19,524 nt of DNA, taken from NCBI RefSeq assembly GCF_000003605.2, contig NW_003124894.1, forward strand, positions 532,883 to 552,406, given 5' to 3'. The translations under genes and the position numbers were made by a program. A model generated the notes under the pieces. The model ran no database searches. It was not told where the DNA came from and saw only the letters and a program-made list of their open reading frames with translations. Numbering within the stretch: the first letter of the stretch is position 1; every line of letters begins with the position of its first letter. This DNA comes from Saccoglossus kowalevskii (Eukaryota > Hemichordata > Enteropneusta > Harrimaniidae). This document shows positions 18,555 through 19,524 of the stretch, piece by piece.

Positions 18555-18600
18555 ATGACGATAATAACAAGTAAAGGCGATGGAGAATACCCACAGAAAG
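18555..18600 (+). CDS. Candidate first coding exon, weakly FKBP-like, gene continues outside the window
   Basis: ATG (18555) in AAAAATGACG opens 15 codons, MTIITSKGDGEYPQK plus the first base of a G-type codon, then a perfect GTAAGT donor at 18601. The order I-x-GDG-x-YP-x-KG resembles the N-terminus of FKBP12-type prolyl isomerases (ISPGDG..FPK.G), which continue into VHYTG. That continuation is not visible in the remaining 924 nt, so the next exon would lie beyond 19524. The match is short and could be chance. Confidence 0.35.
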
Positions 18601-19524
18601 GTAAGTAGGACAAATTGCAAATATGTTTGCCGCTATGCGTTGATGAAGATCAACAACGAGCCGTTGGGAAAGTTTCCGAAATTGTCCCTGGTTCTGACTC
18701 CTTTTGTGTCTGGTCGCTAACTTGCTATTTATGGGTACATTTAAAATGCAGCACAGTTCGGTGCATGTTTATTTCCATTTCGACTGTGTTTTGAGCGATT
18801 ATATGCCGATGTTTTACCACTTGTTTTCATAGTTGAAGCCCGATACTGTTACATTGACAGACGCCATCCGTTCCCCTTGGCGTGATGCTGCTGATCATCT
18901 GCACAACAAGATAAAGGTCAAATGAAAGGTCAACTTGTGTTAACAATGTTCATTCAAACGAAATTGTCCGTTTGTGAATCATTGACAGATGTCTACACAT
19001 TCAGCATTGAATTCAAAAAGTATATACAGTGGTCATACTGCAGTATATCATGTTGTTTTCGAACTAGAATGTACTAGTAGATCAATTCCATAATGCAAAA
19101 TGATACTGCAAAACATGTCCTTTCAGCTAGCTTTAGGCAATTAAACTAATCTGTAATTTCACTAATACAAGATGAATATTCTCACTATATAGAACTTTAA
19201 CTAAATTGAGATTGTGATGATTTGAGGCTATGACGTTTAGTTTAATTATTTGCATAATGATATTGATACATTGTATGGAACATCCCGTGGGTATTTAGAC
19301 TCAGTTCCAGGCCTAGCAGTTGAGCAATAAACATCTTAGCTACAAATGCTCCTCTTCAGTTAGTTATTCACCTCCTGGATTTGGTGACCAATACTGACTT
19401 GGTTCACTCTACCTTGAAAAAGTCTGTTCTCAGTTTACAGAGATGCCATGAGCCAAGTTTGCTAAAACGGAATGTAGCTATTTCAATATGTTTTCAATAA
19501 TATGAAGACCCCATTCTAATAAAT
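18601..19524. other. Probable first intron of the plus-strand gene, no exon seen
   Basis: AT-rich sequence without a recognisable exon, repeat or RNA gene on either strand up to the window end. Confidence 0.4.

Overview
The window is animal nuclear DNA, most likely from a marine invertebrate. It is AT-rich, its genes are split by GT-AG introns, and there is no sign of operons. The introns hold minisatellites, microsatellites and short dispersed repeats with CA/ACGC-rich tails. The gene content fits a bilaterian such as a lophotrochozoan or an invertebrate deuterostome, but the sequence alone does not fix the phylum.

About two thirds of the window (781-13869, minus strand) is one complete gene. 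It is the orthologue of HSPA14 (HSP70L1), the atypical Hsp70 that pairs with the zuotin-type J-protein DNAJC2 in the mammalian ribosome-associated complex. I placed all 14 coding exons by joining GT-AG boundaries in phase. They total 1527 nt, giving 508 residues plus a stop, against about 509 residues for the human protein. No exon is broken. A likely poly(A) signal lies about 80 nt past the stop. A CCAAT box and a YY1-type motif sit at the start codon.

The introns carry most of the unusual DNA. Intron 12 holds a 73-nt near-perfect inverted repeat, a decayed 3' fragment of a Crypton/DUF3504-type tyrosine recombinase gene, and a degenerate short tandem repeat. Intron 10 holds five 77-bp units, each carrying a perfect SRF (CArG) consensus. 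Intron 6 holds extra copies of the 3' end of exon 6 with its splice donor, spaced exactly 81 bp. Intron 5 holds a 30-bp repeat. Intron 4 holds a dispersed element in ~282-bp tandem monomers and then a ~45-copy 26-bp minisatellite that is open in several frames by accident.

Upstream of HSPA14, 13.9-16.0 kb is a CpG-richer intergenic stretch. It has a perfect RFX X-box next to a possible alternative first exon, a perfect TCTCGCGAGA (BANP-type) palindrome, and several ACGCGT sites. At 16066-17363 lie the last exons of another minus-strand gene, which encodes a basic, coiled-coil-like tail of a protein I do not recognise. One of its introns contains a second long inverted repeat. At 18555-18600 a plausible plus-strand first coding exon, weakly FKBP-like, leaves the window through its intron.

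No bacterial-type system, CRISPR array, rRNA or convincing tRNA was seen. The most interesting unexplained items are the CArG-box array, the frame-preserving 81-bp exon-end duplication, the two hairpin-forming inverted repeats, the decayed recombinase, and the X-box with its candidate alternative exon.
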